Shown one piece after another: positions 10,324 to 20,017 of a DNA stretch of 35,030 nucleotides. A program made the translations under genes and the position numbers. Below the pieces are notes generated by a model. That model was not told the origin of the DNA, searched no databases, and worked only from the letters and a program-made list of their open reading frames with translations. The stretch lies in contig NZ_NMZQ01000009.1 in assembly GCF_010093125.1 (NCBI RefSeq), forward strand, positions 1-35,030, given 5' to 3'. Within the stretch, counting starts at the first letter, position 1; each line of letters starts with the position of its first letter. The stretch comes from Veillonella sp. R32 (GTDB lineage Bacteria; Bacillota; Negativicutes; Veillonellales; Veillonellaceae).

Positions 10324-10995
10324 TTAATGCTCTTCTGAAACTGCCATACCTAAGTAGGATGTTACTAAAATAGTAAATACGAAGGCTTGAATAACACCAA
10401 CAAATAGACTGAATACAATCCAAATAATAGGTGTTAAATACGGCGCCAAACCATTTAACAATTCCAATACAATTTCACCGGCTACAATGTTCCCAAATAG
10501 ACGGAAACTAAGGGTAATCGGTTTAGAAATTTCTTCCATAAGATGGAAAATTACGAAAACGGCAAACGGTTGAAAAAAATGCTTAAAGTAAGCAGGCCCT
10601 TTAATACGCGCCCCAATAACCCAAATACTAAAGGAACTAGCCAGTGCCAGCCCTAAGGTCGTATTTAAGTCATTAGTGGGCGATACCAAGATATGTGGAC
10701 TCGGTATTAATCCCAGTTCATTACTTACTAAGATAAAGAAAAAGAATGTAAATAGTAGCGAACTTACCTTATTAAAGTGCTTACCTAAAGGTCCCTTCAA
10801 CTGATTGCCAATAGCTTCTAATATAAATTCCACAACATTTTGAACGCCTGTGGGAACCATGTTAACTTGTCGTGTAGCAAAAAAGGCAATGACAATAAGA
10901 ATACCAAATACAATCCAAGTCATATATAAAGTATCCATATTAAATGCCATGCCCCACATGTGAACAACGGTATGGTTACCGGTATGTAACTCCAT
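10324..10995 (-). CDS. atpB: F1Fo ATP synthase a subunit
   Basis: Stator channel subunit with five to six membrane helices, 223 residues from the ATG at 10995. The essential Arg is about R165 in ITLSFRLFGNIVAGE; the preceding HLMEEISKP and the C-terminal helix QAFVFTILVTSYLGMAV are family features. The start at 10995 is preferred over an in-frame GTG at 11004 because that GTG lies inside the AAGGAGGTG ribosome binding site. Confidence 0.96.
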   Translation of the reverse strand: MELHTGNHTVVHMWGMAFNMDTLYMTWIVFGILIVIAFFATRQVNMVPTGVQNVVEFILEAIGNQLKGPLGKHFNKVSSLLFTFFFFILVSNELGLIPSPHILVSPTNDLNTTLGLALASSFSIWVIGARIKGPAYFKHFFQPFAVFVIFHLMEEISKPITLSFRLFGNIVAGEIVLELLNGLAPYLTPIIWIVFSLFVGVIQAFVFTILVTSYLGMAVSEEH

Positions 10996-11054
10996 AAGGT
11001 TCACCTCCTTTCACGAATTTTAGCTACTATTTATCTAATATTTGTGAATATTTA

Positions 11055-11444
11055 CTAAATTAAACTGTTCCAACCATGCTGCATATTATAACGAATTCGT
11101 TCTATAATCGATAATGGCCGCCAAGCTAATAGACCTATCATATACGCCACAAAAGGGAAATTATCAAACAGAAATGCTGCTAATATAGTCCCAAACGCAA
11201 CTAAGGTAAGTCGTACAGCTGAGCCAGCTTTGGTTGCCCTTTCAATAACTCGAATATCTTTATGACGAACTCGATAAATCCACAGCCCTAAAATCAATAA
11301 ATATAAAAAGTTTATCCCACAGCCCCAAAGCCACCCTAGAATATACTGCTCATAGTCTAATACTTCCAATAACAACATAATCGTAATGGTGGTAAAGAAT
11401 AAATAGGCTGACATACGCTTTATAAATTCAACAAAATCCGCCAT
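11055..11444 (-). CDS. atpI: ATP synthase subunit I family membrane protein
   Basis: A 129-residue protein with about four hydrophobic segments (near 12-30, 38-57, 77-93 and 95-107) and a basic loop between the second and third. Position between atpZ and atpB and the size fit the AtpI (ATP-synt_I) family, whose members assist c-ring assembly. Sequence conservation in this family is weak, so the call rests partly on operon position. It starts 13 bp after the atpZ stop. Confidence 0.8.
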   Translation of the reverse strand: MADFVEFIKRMSAYLFFTTITIMLLLEVLDYEQYILGWLWGCGINFLYLLILGLWIYRVRHKDIRVIERATKAGSAVRLTLVAFGTILAAFLFDNFPFVAYMIGLLAWRPLSIIERIRYNMQHGWNSLI

Positions 11445-11457
11445 GTCTTATCCCCTT

Positions 11458-11664
11458 TCAGGAAACGACTCTCAGATATAGAGAGTATAAACCTCCCAAA
11501 CCTCCTACAATCCCTCCGATTAGAGTGCCCCACGGCGATACACCAAATAGATAATCTATGCCGCGCCCAATGGCTAAACAACCTAAAATAGATACCAGCA
11601 AAGAAAAACCGGCTGACAAAGCTACATTCAAAGCTTTTAACGTTGTGGGATCCAGTCGCTTCAT
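11458..11664 (-). CDS. atpZ: AtpZ/AtpI-family small membrane protein, first gene of the atp operon
   Basis: Small protein with two membrane helices joined by a short GVSPWGT turn, typical of the AtpZ family (ATPase gene 1), which is linked to c-ring assembly or Mg2+/Ca2+ handling. The helix with GGIVGGLGGLYSLYL is glycine-rich. The ATG at 11664 (68 residues) has AGGTGAT five bases upstream. An in-frame GTG at 11703 (81 residues) lacks a visible ribosome binding site but cannot be excluded. Confidence 0.75.
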   Translation of the reverse strand: MKRLDPTTLKALNVALSAGFSLLVSILGCLAIGRGIDYLFGVSPWGTLIGGIVGGLGGLYSLYLRVVS

Positions 11665-11703
11665 AGCATCACCTACACTTTGTTGACTACTAAGATACGC
11701 CAC

Positions 11704-12060
11704 AAATCACACTGTATGAATTAGCATGAACTGGGCAAATCCAACATTCACTAAATTATAACATTTTGTCATTACTTTAGCCAATGCAGCTATAACAAGT
11801 ATTATTTCTATATTTTTCCACTCATTATAAATTTCAATGTACGTGCCAACTAAACAACGAATTTTATCTATGTATACAAAACGCTATACTATAAGAGTTT
11901 AACTAGAAATACACCCTTATACACACTATCCAATAATCAAAAAATATAATCACTGTAATACAAATTTCCGATTACTGCAACGAAACTCATTCATGACTGA
12001 CAAGAATAATGAAGCCTAAATTTACCCCTTTTTGGATAAATTAATATAACTAACACCATC
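11704..12060. other. Intergenic region upstream of the atp operon
   Basis: AT-rich stretch with the probable atp promoter near its left end (listed separately). No gene was recognised in the rest. Confidence 0.5.
11755..11784 (-). promoter_or_regulatory. Probable promoter of the ATP synthase operon
   Basis: Minus strand: -35 TTGGCT (11779-11784), 18-bp spacer, perfect -10 TATAAT (11755-11760). Transcription would start near 11748, about 85 nt before the preferred atpZ start. Confidence 0.6.
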
Positions 12061-12097
12061 AAAATAGGCTCGCCCAGTATACTCAGCAAGCCTATTT
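12061..12097 (-). terminator. Terminator after wecB
   Basis: Minus strand: AAATAGGCTTGC pairs with GCGAGCCTATTT (one G-U) around a loop containing the palindrome AGTATACT, ending in a short T-run. It lies 43 bp after the wecB stop. Confidence 0.7.
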
Positions 12098-12139
12098 CAT
12101 TAGTAAGTCTACTATCTAAGTCAACATTACTACTATATA

Positions 12140-13285
12140 TTAGTATCCAAAACGACTTGGCTTCTTACCGCTCTGCAAAAACTCATATCGTAAGGCTTCT
12201 ACAATACGTTGTGAAGCAATACCATCACCATATGGATTTACAGAATTAGCCATTACATCGTAAGCTTCTTTATCAGCTAACAAACGATGGGCCGTATCAT
12301 ATACTGTATTTTCATCAGTTCCTACTAAGCGAACCGTACCAGCTGTCACCGCTTCAGGCCGTTCCGTCGTATTGCGCAATACAAGCACGGGTTTACCTAA
12401 AGCCGGCGCTTCTTCTTGAATCCCGCCCGAATCAGTCATCAACAAATAAGAGCGAGCCATTAAATTAGCAAACGGTTCATATTCTAAAGGATCAATTAAA
12501 TGCACCCGCGCTACATCGCCTAATTCTTCCTTAACAATACTGCGTACTTTTGGGTTCTTATGGACAGGGAATACTACTTCAATATCGGTAAAAGCATCCA
12601 CTAAACGGCGGATTGCTTTGTACACATGACGCATAGGTTCCCCTAAGTTTTCACGACGATGTGTCGTTACTAGCACAATACGACGATTTTTATAATCTAA
12701 TGTATTGAGTAACTCTTCTTCAAATTGATAGCCTTCCTTAACCGTCGTTTGTAAAGCATCAATAACAGTGTTACCTGTCACATATAAATGGGCAGAACTA
12801 ACATTTTCCTTCATCAAGTTCTTCTCAGCACTAGATGTAGGGGCAAAATGATAGGTAGCTAAAGAGCCTGTTAATTTACGATTCATTTCTTCTGGGAATG
12901 GCGAATAAATATTACCCGTCCGCAAACCAGCTTCTACATGCCCTACTGGAATTTCTTGATAGAATGCCGCCAAGGCACCAGCAAAGGTTGTCGTTGTATC
13001 ACCATGCACTAATACTACATCTGGTTTCGCTTCTGTCAACACATCTTTAAGACCTTCTAAGGCACGAGTTGTCACATCATATAAAGTCTGACCTTGACTC
13101 ATAATATTCAAATCATAGTCAGGAGTGATAGCAAATAAATCTAATACCTGATCAAGCATTTCCCGATGTTGCGCGGTAACGGTTACGATGGCCTCCATGT
13201 CAGGAGCCGCCTCCAATGCTTTCACTACAGGTGCCATTTTAATCGCTTCTGGCCTTGTTCCAAAGACTGTCATTACTTTTAACAT
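12140..13285 (-). CDS. wecB: UDP-N-acetylglucosamine 2-epimerase, non-hydrolysing
   Basis: Interconverts UDP-GlcNAc and UDP-ManNAc in the cytoplasm, feeding cell-surface polysaccharide synthesis. The 381-residue protein opens with the family motif FGTRPEAIKMAPV. Catalytic positions known from E. coli WecB are kept: D96 in VHGDTTTT, E118 in GHVEAGLRTG, E132 in SPFPEEMNR, and H209 in THRRENLG. The start has GGGAGGTAATGT upstream. It is the last gene after the WecA-like transferase (87-bp gap), so the pair could supply a lipid-linked GlcNAc/ManNAc glycan precursor. No downstream ManNAc dehydrogenase or transferase is present here. Confidence 0.94.
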   Translation of the reverse strand: MLKVMTVFGTRPEAIKMAPVVKALEAAPDMEAIVTVTAQHREMLDQVLDLFAITPDYDLNIMSQGQTLYDVTTRALEGLKDVLTEAKPDVVLVHGDTTTTFAGALAAFYQEIPVGHVEAGLRTGNIYSPFPEEMNRKLTGSLATYHFAPTSSAEKNLMKENVSSAHLYVTGNTVIDALQTTVKEGYQFEEELLNTLDYKNRRIVLVTTHRRENLGEPMRHVYKAIRRLVDAFTDIEVVFPVHKNPKVRSIVKEELGDVARVHLIDPLEYEPFANLMARSYLLMTDSGGIQEEAPALGKPVLVLRNTTERPEAVTAGTVRLVGTDENTVYDTAHRLLADKEAYDVMANSVNPYGDGIASQRIVEALRYEFLQSGKKPSRFGY

Positions 13286-13372
13286 ACATTACCTCCCATA
13301 AATCGCTAGCCCACAGATATCATCCCTGTATGCTAGGAAGGCGCCTGTACAATCCGTACAAGCGCTCGTAGA

Positions 13373-14422
13373 TTACCGTCTATTTGTAACTGCTTTTTCC
13401 TTAACTACTACTTCATCCTTAGCAATCATACCAAGTTTCGTAGCAATAAACACACAAATACACAAAATAGCTAACACTATGGCAATGCCAACTAAAATAT
13501 TTACTTTCGCTAATAAAATAGCTACGTAGCCTAGCAAAGCTGTTACGGCATACATCAACAATACAGCTTGTTTCTGTGATAAGCCTAAGGCCAATAAACG
13601 ATGATGCATATGACCTTTATCCGGTTTAAACACTGGCCGCCCATTAATTTTACGACGAATAATCGCAAAGGTCGTATCTAAAATAGGCAAGCCTAATACA
13701 ATAACAGGGACTACCAAGGAAATAGTAGCCGCTGTTTTAACAGCCCCCATCACTGAAATAGTAGCCATCGTATAGCCTAACAGCATACTGCCTGTATCGC
13801 CCATAAAAATCTTAGCAGGGTTAAAATTATAGCGCAAGAAACCACAAGCGGCACCGGCTAAAGCTAAGGCAATGCACGCCAAATCTACCTGTCCCATTTG
13901 CCATAGCACCGTAAAAATAGCCATACAGGAAATTAACGAAATTCCTGCTGCCAGGCCATCTAACCCATCAATTAAATTAACAATATTGGTAAACCCAACA
14001 ATCCAAAAGATAGTCAAAGGAATCGAAAAGATGCCTAAATAAAAGACATGCCCCCAAGGATTAGTAATAAATTCTACTTGATTACCAAAGGCCACGACTA
14101 CAGCAGCCGCTAAAATTTGGCCTGTCAATTTTGTTTTAGGACCGATTTGTTTCACATCATCCCATATACCTACAGCAACTAAAACGAGCGAGCCCACTAA
14201 GAGCCCCATTTCAGCGCTTAAATCATCTACGGAATAAATAACGGAAACCATATAGCCAATATAGATGGCTAAGCCACCTAAGCGAGGTATGGCTCCATGA
14301 TGCACCTTACGCGCATCTGGTTTATCCATAGCCCCAATATTAATCGCCAACTTTTTAATCAGCGGTGTAATCGCATACGTAATGACTAAAGCAATTATGA
14401 ATGCCCACACGTACACCGTCAT
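13373..14422 (-). CDS. WecA/TagO-type undecaprenyl-phosphate GlcNAc-1-phosphate transferase
   Basis: Polytopic membrane enzyme (about 10-11 helices, 349 residues) of the MraY/WecA superfamily. It would start a lipid-linked glycan by moving a sugar-1-phosphate from a UDP-sugar to undecaprenyl phosphate. Visible motifs are the DKPDARKVHHG opening, D88-D89 (WDDVKQIGPKTKL), the NLIDGLDGLAAG loop with D152 and D155, the MGDTGS segment, and the late histidine loop KGHMHHRLLALG. The histidine loop without MraY-type features, and the adjacent wecB, favour a GlcNAc-1-P transferase over MraY. WecA and TagO cannot be told apart by eye. AGGAGGTG precedes the ATG, and it starts 24 bp after the UPF0210 gene. 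Confidence 0.9.
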   Translation of the reverse strand: MTVYVWAFIIALVITYAITPLIKKLAINIGAMDKPDARKVHHGAIPRLGGLAIYIGYMVSVIYSVDDLSAEMGLLVGSLVLVAVGIWDDVKQIGPKTKLTGQILAAAVVVAFGNQVEFITNPWGHVFYLGIFSIPLTIFWIVGFTNIVNLIDGLDGLAAGISLISCMAIFTVLWQMGQVDLACIALALAGAACGFLRYNFNPAKIFMGDTGSMLLGYTMATISVMGAVKTAATISLVVPVIVLGLPILDTTFAIIRRKINGRPVFKPDKGHMHHRLLALGLSQKQAVLLMYAVTALLGYVAILLAKVNILVGIAIVLAILCICVFIATKLGMIAKDEVVVKEKAVTNRR

Positions 14423-14446
14423 TACTGCACCTCCTCGTGCTTGTCC

Positions 14447-15805
14447 TTAGTTTGTAAGACTGCGAATAGGTGCTGGAATGCGTCCACCTCGTTGGATGAA
14501 CTCTTCTGCCCCAAACGGACTTACTTCAATAATTGGGCAATATCCCAATAAACCACCAAATTCAACCATATCCCCTACTGTTTTACCAGGTACTGGAATA
14601 AGACGAACGGCAGTCGTTTTATTATTAATCATACCAATAGCTGCTTCATCGGCAATAATAGCAGAAATAGTAGCCGCTGATGTATCTCCTGGCACAGCAA
14701 TCATATCAAGCCCTACCGAACATACACAAGTCATCGCCTCTAACTTATCTAAACTTAGACTACCTACAGAAACAGCATCAATCATGCCTTTATCTTCACT
14801 AACAGGAATAAAGGCACCACTTAAACCACCTACATGAGAAGAAGCCATGAGGCCTCCTTTTTTGACAGCATCATTAAGCAACGCTAAGGCTGCTGTTGTA
14901 CCATGAGCCCCACAGGAGGTAATACCCATTTCCTCTAATACATGCGCTACGGAATCACCCACAGCAGGCGTAGGAGCTAGTGATAAATCAATAATCCCAA
15001 ACTGCTTACCTAATCGCCGTGAGGCTTCCTGAGCCACTAATTGACCAACGCGTGTAATCTTGAAGGCCGTACGCTTAATCGTTTCGGCCACTTCATCAAA
15101 AGGTCGTCCGCGCACAGCTTCTAATGCATGCTTAACAACCCCTGGACCACTGACACCAACGCTAATCGTTGTATTACCTTCTGTGACACCATGGAACGCT
15201 CCTGCCATGAAAGGATTATCTTCGACAGGATTACAAAAAATGACAAGCTTAGCACACCCAAATGCATCACGGTCTGCTGTTAGCTCCGCTGTCTGTTTTA
15301 CAATTCGCCCCATTTCAGCAACAGCATCCATATTGATGCCTGCTTTAGTAGAGCCAATCCCTACCGAACTGCACACTAAGTCAGTCGTTGCCAACGCTTC
15401 TGGAATAGAGGCAATCAAACGATGATCGCCTTCTGTATAGCCTTTGCTAACGAGAGCAGAAAACCCACCAATAAAGTTAACCCCTACTGCTTTAGCCGCT
15501 TTATCAAGCGCTTCTGCTACGGGTACATAACTTTTTAAATCACTGCCCGCTGCCACGAGAGAAATTGGCGTAACGGCCACCCGTTTATTAATGATAGGCA
15601 CTCCGTACTCCTGAGCAATGGCTTCGCCAGTAGCCACTAGATGTTCAGCTTCTTTAGTAATGTGATCATAAATGCGCGTGCAAAGAGTCTTGCCATCTGA
15701 AGCCGCACAGCCTAGAAGACTAATCCCCATAGTAATGGTACGCACGTCCAATTTATTGTCACGAATCATTTGGTTAGTTTCAATAATATTCTCAATACTT
15801 AACAT
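14447..15805 (-). CDS. UPF0210 (DUF711, PFL-like) family protein
   Basis: A 452-residue cytoplasmic protein of the UPF0210/DUF711 family, whose structures resemble pyruvate-formate-lyase-like barrels; biochemical function is not established. It shows family stretches such as [10 protein letters not shown] at the N-terminus, [13 protein letters not shown], and many Gly- and Ala-rich segments ([11 protein letters not shown]-like). Length agrees with the family. The upstream ACT-domain gene ends 8 bp before its start, a pairing often seen in Firmicutes and suggesting that the ACT protein regulates it. AGGGTAGGTGG precedes the ATG. Confidence 0.88.
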   Translation of the reverse strand: MLSIENIIETNQMIRDNKLDVRTITMGISLLGCAASDGKTLCTRIYDHITKEAEHLVATGEAIAQEYGVPIINKRVAVTPISLVAAGSDLKSYVPVAEALDKAAKAVGVNFIGGFSALVSKGYTEGDHRLIASIPEALATTDLVCSSVGIGSTKAGINMDAVAEMGRIVKQTAELTADRDAFGCAKLVIFCNPVEDNPFMAGAFHGVTEGNTTISVGVSGPGVVKHALEAVRGRPFDEVAETIKRTAFKITRVGQLVAQEASRRLGKQFGIIDLSLAPTPAVGDSVAHVLEEMGITSCGAHGTTAALALLNDAVKKGGLMASSHVGGLSGAFIPVSEDKGMIDAVSVGSLSLDKLEAMTCVCSVGLDMIAVPGDTSAATISAIIADEAAIGMINNKTTAVRLIPVPGKTVGDMVEFGGLLGYCPIIEVSPFGAEEFIQRGGRIPAPIRSLTN

Positions 15806-15813
15806 AATACCAC

Positions 15814-16083
15814 CTACCCTACGCGGTGCATGCTAAGGAATATATCCGCATGTTGTGCCTTAATTTGAACACCTAACTGTTCCCCCTCAACAGTTAATGC
15901 TTCTTGCACCTTTTGAAGTGCTGTTGGTTCTTCTGTTTCACACATCATAATCATATTAAAGATACCATCTAAAATAGTCTGATTAATGGATACAATATTT
16001 ACATTATTTTCGGCTAACACGGTAGCTACCCGAGCAATAATCCCCACTCGGTCTATCCCTACTACAGTTACAACTAATTTCAT
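15814..16083 (-). CDS. ACT-domain protein, UPF0237 family
   Basis: An 89-residue stand-alone ACT domain. ACT domains bind amino acids or similar small ligands and regulate partner enzymes. The fold signature is clear: first strand [29 protein letters not shown], then [16 protein letters not shown]. The ATG at 16083 follows AAAAGGTG with good spacing; an in-frame GTG three codons earlier overlaps that site. It is the first gene of the UPF0210-wecA-wecB run and lies behind an extended -10 promoter. The ligand is unknown. Confidence 0.9.
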   Translation of the reverse strand: MKLVVTVVGIDRVGIIARVATVLAENNVNIVSINQTILDGIFNMIMMCETEEPTALQKVQEALTVEGEQLGVQIKAQHADIFLSMHRVG

Positions 16084-16144
16084 GTGATTCACCTTTTCCT
16101 TAATACCTAATTCAACGTTTCTCTCTGTATTTCAATAATGTTAT

Positions 16145-16153
16145 ATTATATCA
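16145..16153 (-). promoter_or_regulatory. Extended -10 promoter of the ACT-UPF0210-wec operon
   Basis: Minus strand TGATATAAT, an extended -10 (TGN plus perfect TATAAT), about 62 nt before the ACT gene start. No good -35 is present at 17 bp, which extended -10 promoters can tolerate. Confidence 0.45.
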
Positions 16154-16170
16154 CACTTTATTTTACAATT

Positions 16171-17850
16171 CTACCGTGCAGTAACCTCGTTTACAAGGTC
16201 TTTACCAGCTTTTAACAAACTTTCTAAGGCCTCTTCGCCATTGAAACTTTCTGCATATACTTTGTATAAATCTTCCGTTCCAGAAGGACGAGCTACTAAA
16301 AAGCTATTAGCCGTTGTAATGCGCAAGCCCCCCAAGGCATACTCACCATATAAAGAAGTTGTCCGAATAGACTCAATAGGCTCCCCTGCTAATTCCGTAG
16401 CCGTTACATCACTAGCCTTTAATTGACTTAACGCTTCCTTAGTCGCTTTAGTGCAAGGCGTGTCAATACGCGTGAAAACAGGCGTACCATATCGCTGTGT
16501 TAATGCATCATACAATTGATCTGGTGTACGCCCTGTGACTGACCACATTTCCAGTGCCAACAAGGCCATAATCATACCATCTTTATCGGTAGTCCAAACG
16601 GTGCCATCTTTTTTAAGGAACGATGCACCGGCGCTTTCTTCCCCACCAATGCCAATTGTTCCATCGAATAATAAAGAGGCAAAATATTTAAAGCCTACAG
16701 GCACTTCATAAACAGTAATCTCATTATCGGCACAGAATTTATCCACCATACCCGTAACTACAGCGGTCTTACCAAAACCCTTGCCAGACCACTGACGATT
16801 ATAGAATAAGTACGCACCAGCAGCTACTAAGAAATGATTAGGTGGCATAAGACCCGCCTTTGTCACAATCCCATACCGATCATAATCAGGGTCATTGCCT
16901 ACAGCTAAGTCAAATTGACCAATCTGTTTCACCACATCCGCCATTGCATAAGCGGAAGAGCAGTCCATGCGAACTACCCCATCATGGTCATAAGGCATGA
17001 AACTAAACGTAGGGTCATATTCATTATTAATAATTGTTAAATCCAACTGGTAGGTATCGCTAATGGCTTCCCAATACTCCATTCCACTACCACCTAGGGC
17101 ATTAACTAAGACCTTTGGTTTTGCTTTGCGAATGACATCAAAATTAATAACATCCGCTAGTTCAGCTACATAAAGGCCTTTATAATCATATTCCCATTGC
17201 AAGGCAGAATCGATTTCATCAATAGCCACGCGACGAATGCCCTCGCCACCACTTTTAATATACTCATTCGCTTTTGTTTCAATCCATTTCGTAATAGTCG
17301 TATCAGCTGGGCCCCCGTTAATCGGATTATACTTAATCCCCCCTTGGTCCGGTGGGTTATGAGATGGTGTAATAATAATACCATCCGCCTTACCTTGCCC
17401 CACTTTATCTTTTAAAAAGGCAGGTACAAAATCTAAGGCTAATTGTTTATCAATAATCTCATTATAACGAATGATTGCCCGTGAAACGCTAGGTGTTGGC
17501 ACAAAGCCATTTTCCCCATCCACAGCAGCCACTACGCCATTAGCGGCCAATACTTCTAACACCGTTTCAATCGCAGGTTCTGACAATGCATGGGTATCAT
17601 GACCAACAAAACAAACACCGGTAGCACCAAATTCTTTACGGCCATCACAAATAGCTTGCGCAATAGCTGCCACATGTAACTCATTAAAGCTACCAGCCAA
17701 CGACTTACCACGATGACCCGAAGTTCCAAAGGAAATGCGTTGTTCTTTATTATCATACTGAGGCACTATTTGGTAATACGCTTCAATAATAGACTCTAAA
17801 TCAATCAAATCTTCTGAACGCACCAAAGTGCCTGCTAATGCATGTACCAT
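16171..17850 (-). CDS. pgm: Phosphoglucomutase (alpha-D-glucose phosphate-specific)
   Basis: Interconverts glucose-1-phosphate and glucose-6-phosphate, linking glycolysis to UDP-sugar synthesis. The 559-residue protein fits the E. coli Pgm type. The phosphoserine is about S163 in ITPSHNPPDQGGIKYNP; the Mg2+ loop is NDPDYDRYG (about 319-327); the sugar-recognition loop is GGEESAGASF; and the phosphate-binding tail is RPSGTEDLYKVY. The ATG at 17850 is chosen because GGAGG lies just upstream; an in-frame ATG at 17862 contains that site. It lies upstream of the ACT gene on the same strand but with a separate promoter between, so it is probably its own unit. Confidence 0.95.
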   Translation of the reverse strand: MVHALAGTLVRSEDLIDLESIIEAYYQIVPQYDNKEQRISFGTSGHRGKSLAGSFNELHVAAIAQAICDGRKEFGATGVCFVGHDTHALSEPAIETVLEVLAANGVVAAVDGENGFVPTPSVSRAIIRYNEIIDKQLALDFVPAFLKDKVGQGKADGIIITPSHNPPDQGGIKYNPINGGPADTTITKWIETKANEYIKSGGEGIRRVAIDEIDSALQWEYDYKGLYVAELADVINFDVIRKAKPKVLVNALGGSGMEYWEAISDTYQLDLTIINNEYDPTFSFMPYDHDGVVRMDCSSAYAMADVVKQIGQFDLAVGNDPDYDRYGIVTKAGLMPPNHFLVAAGAYLFYNRQWSGKGFGKTAVVTGMVDKFCADNEITVYEVPVGFKYFASLLFDGTIGIGGEESAGASFLKKDGTVWTTDKDGMIMALLALEMWSVTGRTPDQLYDALTQRYGTPVFTRIDTPCTKATKEALSQLKASDVTATELAGEPIESIRTTSLYGEYALGGLRITTANSFLVARPSGTEDLYKVYAESFNGEEALESLLKAGKDLVNEVTAR

Positions 17851-17893
17851 AAAAACCTCCATTATTTCATTTATATATCATCAATTAGCTAGC

Positions 17894-18010
17894 ATCTATT
17901 AACTAACTAATAACTAATAACTAACATCTAACATCTATCAGCTAACTAAACGCTATCAACGCCTAGTGTGTACGCTTTCACAATGACCTTTCACTAGACT
18001 AAGGCGTAAA
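17894..18010. repeat. Short CTAA-type repeats and imperfect inverted repeat between yitT and pgm
   Basis: The left part (17894-17950) is a run of near-repeats based on AACTAATAACTAACATCTAAC. The right part holds an imperfect inverted repeat, ACGCCTAGTG paired with CACTAG-acta-AGGCGT (about 17959-18009). No T-run follows, so a terminator is doubtful. Its function is unknown. Confidence 0.4.
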
Positions 18011-18034
18011 AGTAAATGCAACCACGTATTACTA

Positions 18035-18943
18035 CTAATCATTCATCTCTACCCGCGCTCGAATACGCTCAATAGCTTGCTGGGTTTCCGCTTTTGATGG
18101 TAACGTAAAGCCAGCACCGATAACTTCGGCTACATCAGTAACCATTAAAAAGGCCGTTGGATCTTCTTCCTCTACTGCTTTTTTAAGTTTAGCAACCTGC
18201 ATTAAGCTAACTACTACCAAAATCACCTGCTTATGCTGATGTGTATACGCCCCTTCCCCATTCAAAATAGTGGCGCCACGGCCAATTTGATTAATAATCA
18301 AATCACAAATTTTATAGGGTTTATAGGAAATAATAAACACCGCTTTACGTTGATCAAAGCCCACAATAACACGATTAGTTAGCATAGCTGAAATATACAA
18401 ACTCACCAAAGTAACCGCAGCCGCTTCAATATTAACTACAAAGGCCGCTATCGTCAAAATCACCATATTAATGGCTAATACAATACTACCAATTTGTAAA
18501 CCATAATATTTACGAATAATTAGCGCAATCGGATCAAGGCCTCCTGCATTACCGCCTGACCGATATACAGTACCTACCCCAATACCACAAAATAGGCCCC
18601 CTAAAATCGCCCCTACCAATGGATCATGCGTCAAATCATAATCTGCTAAAAATCGCAGCATATTAATAAACAGCGAGGATACAACCGTACCAAAAATCGT
18701 AATCATTACATGCCAACGACCTAGCCAACGATAGGCTGCATATAGAACGGGAATGTTTAAAAGTAAATTCAATGTACCGACTTGAATGCCCGTTAAATAA
18801 TACAACATTAAGGCAACCCCACTAATGCCACCACTTACCAATTTATGTGGCACTACAAAGGCATTAATCCCTATGGCAAATAAAAACGTACCCAACGTGA
18901 CCATAGCCATTACATATAAAGTTGAACTCCACTTTTTAAACAT
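18035..18943 (-). CDS. YitT-family membrane protein (copy 1)
   Basis: A 302-residue integral membrane protein: five to six hydrophobic helices in the first 200 residues, then a soluble DUF2179 domain (about 205-290) with the family signature GRGATILNGEGAYT. The glycine-rich YRSGGNAGGLDPIALIIRKYYG segment is also typical of YitT proteins. Transport or sensing has been suggested for the family; no substrate is established. It is very similar to the gene just upstream (19949-18987), so the pair is a tandem duplication. AGGAGGCGAC precedes the ATG; 43 bp separate the two genes. Confidence 0.88.
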   Translation of the reverse strand: MFKKWSSTLYVMAMVTLGTFLFAIGINAFVVPHKLVSGGISGVALMLYYLTGIQVGTLNLLLNIPVLYAAYRWLGRWHVMITIFGTVVSSLFINMLRFLADYDLTHDPLVGAILGGLFCGIGVGTVYRSGGNAGGLDPIALIIRKYYGLQIGSIVLAINMVILTIAAFVVNIEAAAVTLVSLYISAMLTNRVIVGFDQRKAVFIISYKPYKICDLIINQIGRGATILNGEGAYTHQHKQVILVVVSLMQVAKLKKAVEEEDPTAFLMVTDVAEVIGAGFTLPSKAETQQAIERIRARVEMND

Positions 18944-18986
18944 GTCGCCTCCTAATTCTCAATTCGTCTATTTTGCTAGTTTCCCA

Positions 18987-19949
18987 TTAATTTTTAGGGG
19001 TTTCTGCAATTGTCCCTTCCGGCGCATCTGGTAACGAATCCCCCATCGCCCCCGACTGCACGGACCGCTCAATAGCCGCATTCACCGATTCAGGGGTAGC
19101 CAATGGAATGGTAAAACCTTGACCAATCACTTCCGCTGCATCAGAAATAATCATAAAGGCCGACGGGTCTTCTTTCTGCACCGCTTCTTTTAACTTAGCC
19201 ACTTGCATTAACCCAACAACAACTAAAATGACCTGTTTATGCTGATGTGTATACGCCCCTTCCCCATTTAAAATAGTCGCACCACGGCCTAACTGGTGAA
19301 TAATTAAGTCGCAAATCTTATATGGTTTATAGGAAATAATATAAATAGCCTTCCGTTGATTAAAGCCTACTACTACCTTATTGGTAACCATAGCTTGCAC
19401 ATAAATACTAATAAGCGTAATGGCCGCTGCTTCTACACTAATAACTAAGGCCGCGGCGAATAAAACTAATACGTTAATACCAAAAATAATGCTCCCCATT
19501 TGTAAGCCATAATACTTACGGATAATCAGTGCAATAGGGTCCAAGCCGCCCGTATTCCCGCCAGCTCTATACACAATACCTAGGCCTAAACCGCACATAA
19601 TACCACCCAGTAATGAACCTACCAACGGATCGGAGGTTAACTGGTATTGCTCCATAAATTCCATAGCATTAATTAAGAAGGAAATAACAGCTGTCCCAAA
19701 TAGTGTTATCATTAAATGCCAACGACCCAGCCAACGATAAGCAGCATACAAAATAGGCACGTTTAATAGCAAGTTTAAGGTACCTACTTGAACGCCCGTT
19801 AAATAATATAGCATTAACGCAATCCCGCTTAAACTACCACTTACTAACTTGTGTGGTACAATAAAAGCATCAATACCAATGGCAAACAATAATGAACCAA
19901 TCGTTGTCATCACTAAAGCATTCGTTGTTCGGCCCCATTTCAACTGCAT
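18987..19949 (-). CDS. YitT-family membrane protein (copy 2)
   Basis: A 320-residue paralogue of the neighbouring YitT gene with the same layout: membrane helices to about residue 200, then DUF2179 with GRGATILNGEGAYT. It has a longer, Pro/Glu/Ala-rich C-terminal tail (about 295-320, ending TIAETPKN) that copy 1 lacks. Membrane segments are nearly superimposable between the copies, with most differences conservative. It is the promoter-proximal gene; GGAGG lies 4-5 bases before the ATG. The upstream gap to ispE is divergent and holds a perfect 9-bp inverted repeat. Confidence 0.88.
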   Translation of the reverse strand: MQLKWGRTTNALVMTTIGSLLFAIGIDAFIVPHKLVSGSLSGIALMLYYLTGVQVGTLNLLLNVPILYAAYRWLGRWHLMITLFGTAVISFLINAMEFMEQYQLTSDPLVGSLLGGIMCGLGLGIVYRAGGNTGGLDPIALIIRKYYGLQMGSIIFGINVLVLFAAALVISVEAAAITLISIYVQAMVTNKVVVGFNQRKAIYIISYKPYKICDLIIHQLGRGATILNGEGAYTHQHKQVILVVVGLMQVAKLKEAVQKEDPSAFMIISDAAEVIGQGFTIPLATPESVNAAIERSVQSGAMGDSLPDAPEGTIAETPKN

Positions 19950-20017
19950 AGTTCCTCCTGGAAATTGAAATTTCTCACTTAATAGCGTATAATAAATTGA
20001 TTAAATATAAAAAATCA

